Origin: Xanthobacteraceae bacterium
GTDB taxonomy: Bacteria > Pseudomonadota > Alphaproteobacteria > Rhizobiales > Xanthobacteraceae
Direction of reading: 5' to 3'
Length of the DNA stretch: 64,000 nucleotides
Assembly (NCBI GenBank): GCA_022841625.1
Contig: JALHRD010000022.1
Span: forward strand, 1 to 64,000
The position numbers and the translations under genes were made by a program. The notes beneath the pieces were generated by a model. That model was not told the origin of the DNA, ran no database searches, and saw only the letters and a program-made list of their open reading frames with translations. Within the stretch, counting starts at the first letter, position 1; each line of letters begins with the position of its first letter. Below, piece by piece: positions 61,830-64,000 of this stretch.

Positions 61830-62248
61830 GGCTGGGTGCGCCTCCTGCGCTGCGATGTAAGGAGGGCCTGCGTCGCGTAACGCTCACAATCTCATAATCT
61901 TGAGTCATCCAGCGTCCAGGGAGGACAACTGGAAAACCACGCGGGCTGCTCCGACTGAAGTCCAGTCCGACATCGCAGCCCATGTGGACTGCCAGAGGGG
62001 CCCGGCCTGGAAGGTTTGAAGATTTAGAGAATATAGCATATTCCGAGAGTGAGAAAAGTGATATCCGGAGTTTTCGCACCGTAGTTATACGAAGTGAAAA
62101 ACCCGCATGGTTTGGTTGCGGGGGGTGAAAATCAACCTCTACGTTGCAAGCCATCGCCGATGGTGGCTGATGTCGCTCGTATACGGCCGCAGGTGCAAGT
62201 GGTATTTCTGACACGGCTCCGTCGCTGAAGGGGGCTCGGTGCGAAGAA
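61830..62248. other. 419-base divergent intergenic region
   Basis: It lies between the TerC gene (minus) and the transporter gene (plus) and holds no convincing gene. It contains a 15-bp palindrome at 62029-62043. I searched by eye for the yybP-ykoY manganese riboswitch and did not find its core. Confidence 0.5.
62029..62043. promoter_or_regulatory. Palindromic operator candidate GAATATAGCATATTC
   Basis: Perfect 6-bp arms GAATAT and ATATTC around AGC, AT-rich against a GC-rich background. It stands near the centre of the divergent region between two membrane-protein genes, so it may bind a shared regulator. Confidence 0.4.
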
Positions 62249-63667
62249 TTGTGGGGTGCTGCGGGCTTCGTGCGTCGGATCGACGGGGCCCGTTTTTTTT
62301 GGGTGATTTTGGTTGCGCTTGCGTTCGTGGCGCTGGCCGATCCGGTCTATGCGGCGGCAGCCACCGCCGTTAAGCCGGTCTATGTTTTCGGAATCCCGGT
62401 TGATTTCATTCTGTTCGGCCTGACGCTGCTGGGTGTCGCGCTGTTTCACAATCATACGCTTCTGGTTGCGCTGACCGGCCTTGCGGTTATTTCAGCCTAC
62501 AAGCTCATCGTCACGGGTTTCAAATTCGGCGCTGGATTGGCCGGATTTGCGCTGCACATTCAGCATGAGTGGGTGATCCTGGCGAATTTGTTCCTGCTGT
62601 TGATGGGATTTGCACTGCTCTCGCGGTATTTTGAAAAAAGCGGCGTGCCCGATGTAATGCCGGCGTATCTGCCGGACGATTGGAAGGGTGGTGTGGCGCT
62701 GCTCGCGATCGTTTTCGTGCTGTCGAGCTTCCTGGACAATATTGCCGCCGCTTTGATCGGCGGCACGATGGCCCGTCACGTTTTCCGCGGCAAAGTTCAT
62801 ATCGGCTATCTAGCGGCGATCGTCGCGGCTTCGAATGCCGGCGGCTCTGGCAGCGTCGTGGGCGATACCGCGACCACCATGATGTGGATCGATGGCATCA
62901 GTCCGCTATCGGTTGTCTGGGCCTATGTGGCAGCAGTCGTCGCCTTGGCGGTCTTTGCGGTGCCGGCGGCGCTCCAGCAGCATCGCTATTCGCCAATCGT
63001 AAGGGACGCGCCGTCCGGTCTGCGCATTGAATGGATCCGCGTGGGCATTGTTGCGGCCATCCTGATCTTTGCGATTGGCGCAAACGTAACCGCAAATCTG
63101 CGGTTTCCGGCGCTTTTAGATATGCTCCCGGTCATCGGGCTGGCGGTGTGGGTGGTGATCCTTGCTGCCGCGCCGTTGCGCCAACCGGATTGGGAGATCA
63201 TGCCCGAGACATTCAAGGGCACGATCTTCTTGTTGGCGCTGGTCACCAGTGCGTCGCTGATGCCGGTTGAAGAGTTGCCGATTGCCTCATGGCAGACGGC
63301 GCTTGGCCTCGGCTTCCTCTCCGCCATATTCGACAATATCCCGCTCACCGCGCTTGCGTTGAAGCAGGGCGGGTACGATTGGGGCTACCTGGCCTATACG
63401 GTCGGGTTCGGCGGTTCGATGATCTGGTTTGGATCGTCGGCCGGCGTCGCGCTCTCCAACATGTATCCGGAAGCGAAATCGGTCGGATTATGGATTCGCC
63501 ACGGTTGGCACGTTGCGCTCGCCTACGTTATTGGGTTCTTCGTGATGCTGGTCATCCTCGGGTGGCATCCGCAACCCGACCATCGCAAGCGTGTCGACCT
63601 GCCAAGAATTCAGGCGTCGCCGACTGTTGTGATGGATGGAAACATCGTGCGGCGACACGCAACCTGA
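62249..63667 (+). CDS. Ion-transporter-superfamily membrane protein (ArsB/NhaD-like)
   Basis: A 472-residue protein with about twelve membrane segments. SSFLDNIAAALIGGTMARHV and ASNAGGSGSVVGDTATTMMW are typical of the NhaD/CitMHS ion transporters, and AIFDNIPLTALALKQGGYDW is the inverted-repeat partner. Sodium/proton exchange or organic-acid transport are both possible. TTG 62249 is tentative; GTG 62270 also fits, since the first helix (FFWVILVALAFVALADPVYA) begins about residue 16. Confidence 0.8.
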   Translation: MWGAAGFVRRIDGARFFWVILVALAFVALADPVYAAAATAVKPVYVFGIPVDFILFGLTLLGVALFHNHTLLVALTGLAVISAYKLIVTGFKFGAGLAGFALHIQHEWVILANLFLLLMGFALLSRYFEKSGVPDVMPAYLPDDWKGGVALLAIVFVLSSFLDNIAAALIGGTMARHVFRGKVHIGYLAAIVAASNAGGSGSVVGDTATTMMWIDGISPLSVVWAYVAAVVALAVFAVPAALQQHRYSPIVRDAPSGLRIEWIRVGIVAAILIFAIGANVTANLRFPALLDMLPVIGLAVWVVILAAAPLRQPDWEIMPETFKGTIFLLALVTSASLMPVEELPIASWQTALGLGFLSAIFDNIPLTALALKQGGYDWGYLAYTVGFGGSMIWFGSSAGVALSNMYPEAKSVGLWIRHGWHVALAYVIGFFVMLVILGWHPQPDHRKRVDLPRIQASPTVVMDGNIVRRHAT

Positions 63668-63679
63668 GTTCGGCGTAGG

Positions 63680-63814
63680 TTATGGATAGACCGGCGCCAC
63701 GATTTTAAATTGGGTCGCCACCCCCAGCGTTTCATTGCCGAGCAACTCGCGTACGACGACAACTAGCTTGGAACGCGCGTGTCCAGCCTGATCGTTTATG
63801 CCGCGTATCGCAAC
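63680..63814 (-). other. Open, protein-like stretch directly after the stop of the edge gene
   Basis: After the TGA at 63815-63817 the same frame continues for 44 codons (VAIRGINDQAGHARSKLVVV to FKIVAPVYP) up to TAA at 63680-63682. It has no start codon of its own. It could be the remnant of a gene interrupted by the TGA, or chance. Confidence 0.25.
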
Positions 63815-64000
63815 TCAGGTTGTTGCGGTGGTGACGAAATAAATCAGAATCTGATCGGGCTTGCTCAGCATCGCCGCAGCGAAGCCAATAAACGTCAACG
63901 CGCCGACGATATCCCAGGTGGTAACATGTCGGGCGTTACGGTCGATATTTAGCCTCCAGGCAACCAGCGCAACGATCGCCGCGCCTGTCAGGGCGATAAG
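63815..64000 (-). CDS. C-terminal end of a small membrane protein (cut by window edge)
   Basis: Reading the minus strand from 64000 gives 61 codons to TGA at 63815-63817: LIALTGAAIVALVAWRLNID, then TTWDIVGALTFIGFAAAMLS and PDQILIYFVTTATT. Two hydrophobic segments separated by a charged loop suggest an inner-membrane protein. TWDI-type C-termini are common in small unannotated Rhizobiales membrane proteins. The N-terminus lies outside the window. Confidence 0.6.
   Translation of the reverse strand, partial: LIALTGAAIVALVAWRLNIDRNARHVTTWDIVGALTFIGFAAAMLSKPDQILIYFVTTATT

Noticed and set aside
61830-62000. Possible yybP-ykoY manganese riboswitch before the TerC gene
   Set aside because: The conserved core was not found; only a loose GGAGCAGCCC match, which is too weak.
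1-64000. CRISPR array
   Set aside because: No regularly spaced direct repeats were seen and no cas gene is present.

Overview
The window looks like chromosome of a high-GC alphaproteobacterium of the Hyphomicrobiales (Bradyrhizobium/Xanthobacteraceae-like). Grounds: four tripartite-tricarboxylate (Bug) receptors of one divergent subfamily plus one canonical Bug receptor, an aapJQMP amino-acid ABC operon, a two-domain cold-shock protein and an NDUFS4-type complex I subunit of alphaproteobacterial type, a terminal-inverted palindromic repeat of a kind common in Bradyrhizobiaceae, and frequent GTG/TTG starts. The genus cannot be fixed from the sequence alone. Three tRNA genes (Glu-TTC, Pro-TGG, Arg-TCT) are present; there is no rRNA, CRISPR array, integrase or prophage.

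Layout. 0-4.8 kb: tail of an IS630-like transposase, a CTAG-bounded hairpin, a lysine 2,3-aminomutase-like radical SAM enzyme, a ModA-like binding protein, a FAD oxidoreductase and a Bug receptor. 4.8-8.6 kb: a large lone gene on the minus strand, read here as TIR - STAND NTPase - helical region - Nudix-like domain, probably an immune sensor/effector; it sits between the Bug receptor and the tctA/tctB permease genes (8.8-10.8 kb). 11-14 kb: housekeeping genes (glyoxalase, sirtuin, cold shock, complex I subunit, tRNAs). 14-16.6 kb: MdoH-like glucosyltransferase with an overlapping FkbM methyltransferase.

16.7-23.4 kb holds a compact set of pterin/riboflavin-type enzymes without the usual riboflavin partners: MDR dehydrogenase, a 6-pyruvoyl-tetrahydropterin-synthase-like protein with an altered active site, GT4 glycosyltransferase, methyltransferase, RibD-type reductase, GTP cyclohydrolase II, cytochrome b561 and a creatininase-family amidohydrolase. 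Together they suggest a dedicated pathway from GTP to a glycosylated/methylated pterin- or pyrimidine-like product. 23.4-32.6 kb: GT-C membrane enzyme, PEP-mutase/ICL-type lyase, IlvD/Edd dehydratase, an unknown Tat-exported protein with an internal duplication, Bug receptor, LLM flavin monooxygenase and small secreted proteins, with two more copies of the hairpin family. 33-44 kb: alpha-2-macroglobulin/PBP1C pair and a lipid-linked-sugar cassette (ArnT-like, PAP2, GT2, LAB_N). 44-51 kb: PLP lyase, aapJQMP and a GT4. 51-54 kb: a sulfur operon (CysK, SseA, persulfide-dioxygenase/rhodanese). 54-60 kb: an accessory catabolic cluster with three paralogous orphan Bug receptors, amidohydrolase, Rieske protein and bicupin. 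60-64 kb: MBL hydrolase, TerC-type and NhaD/ArsB-type membrane proteins and an edge fragment.

Most notable are the TIR-STAND-Nudix gene, the three hairpins (133, 32197, 32289) that differ in sequence but keep exactly the same stem-bulge-stem geometry by paired changes, and the RibA/PTPS/RibD/creatininase cluster.
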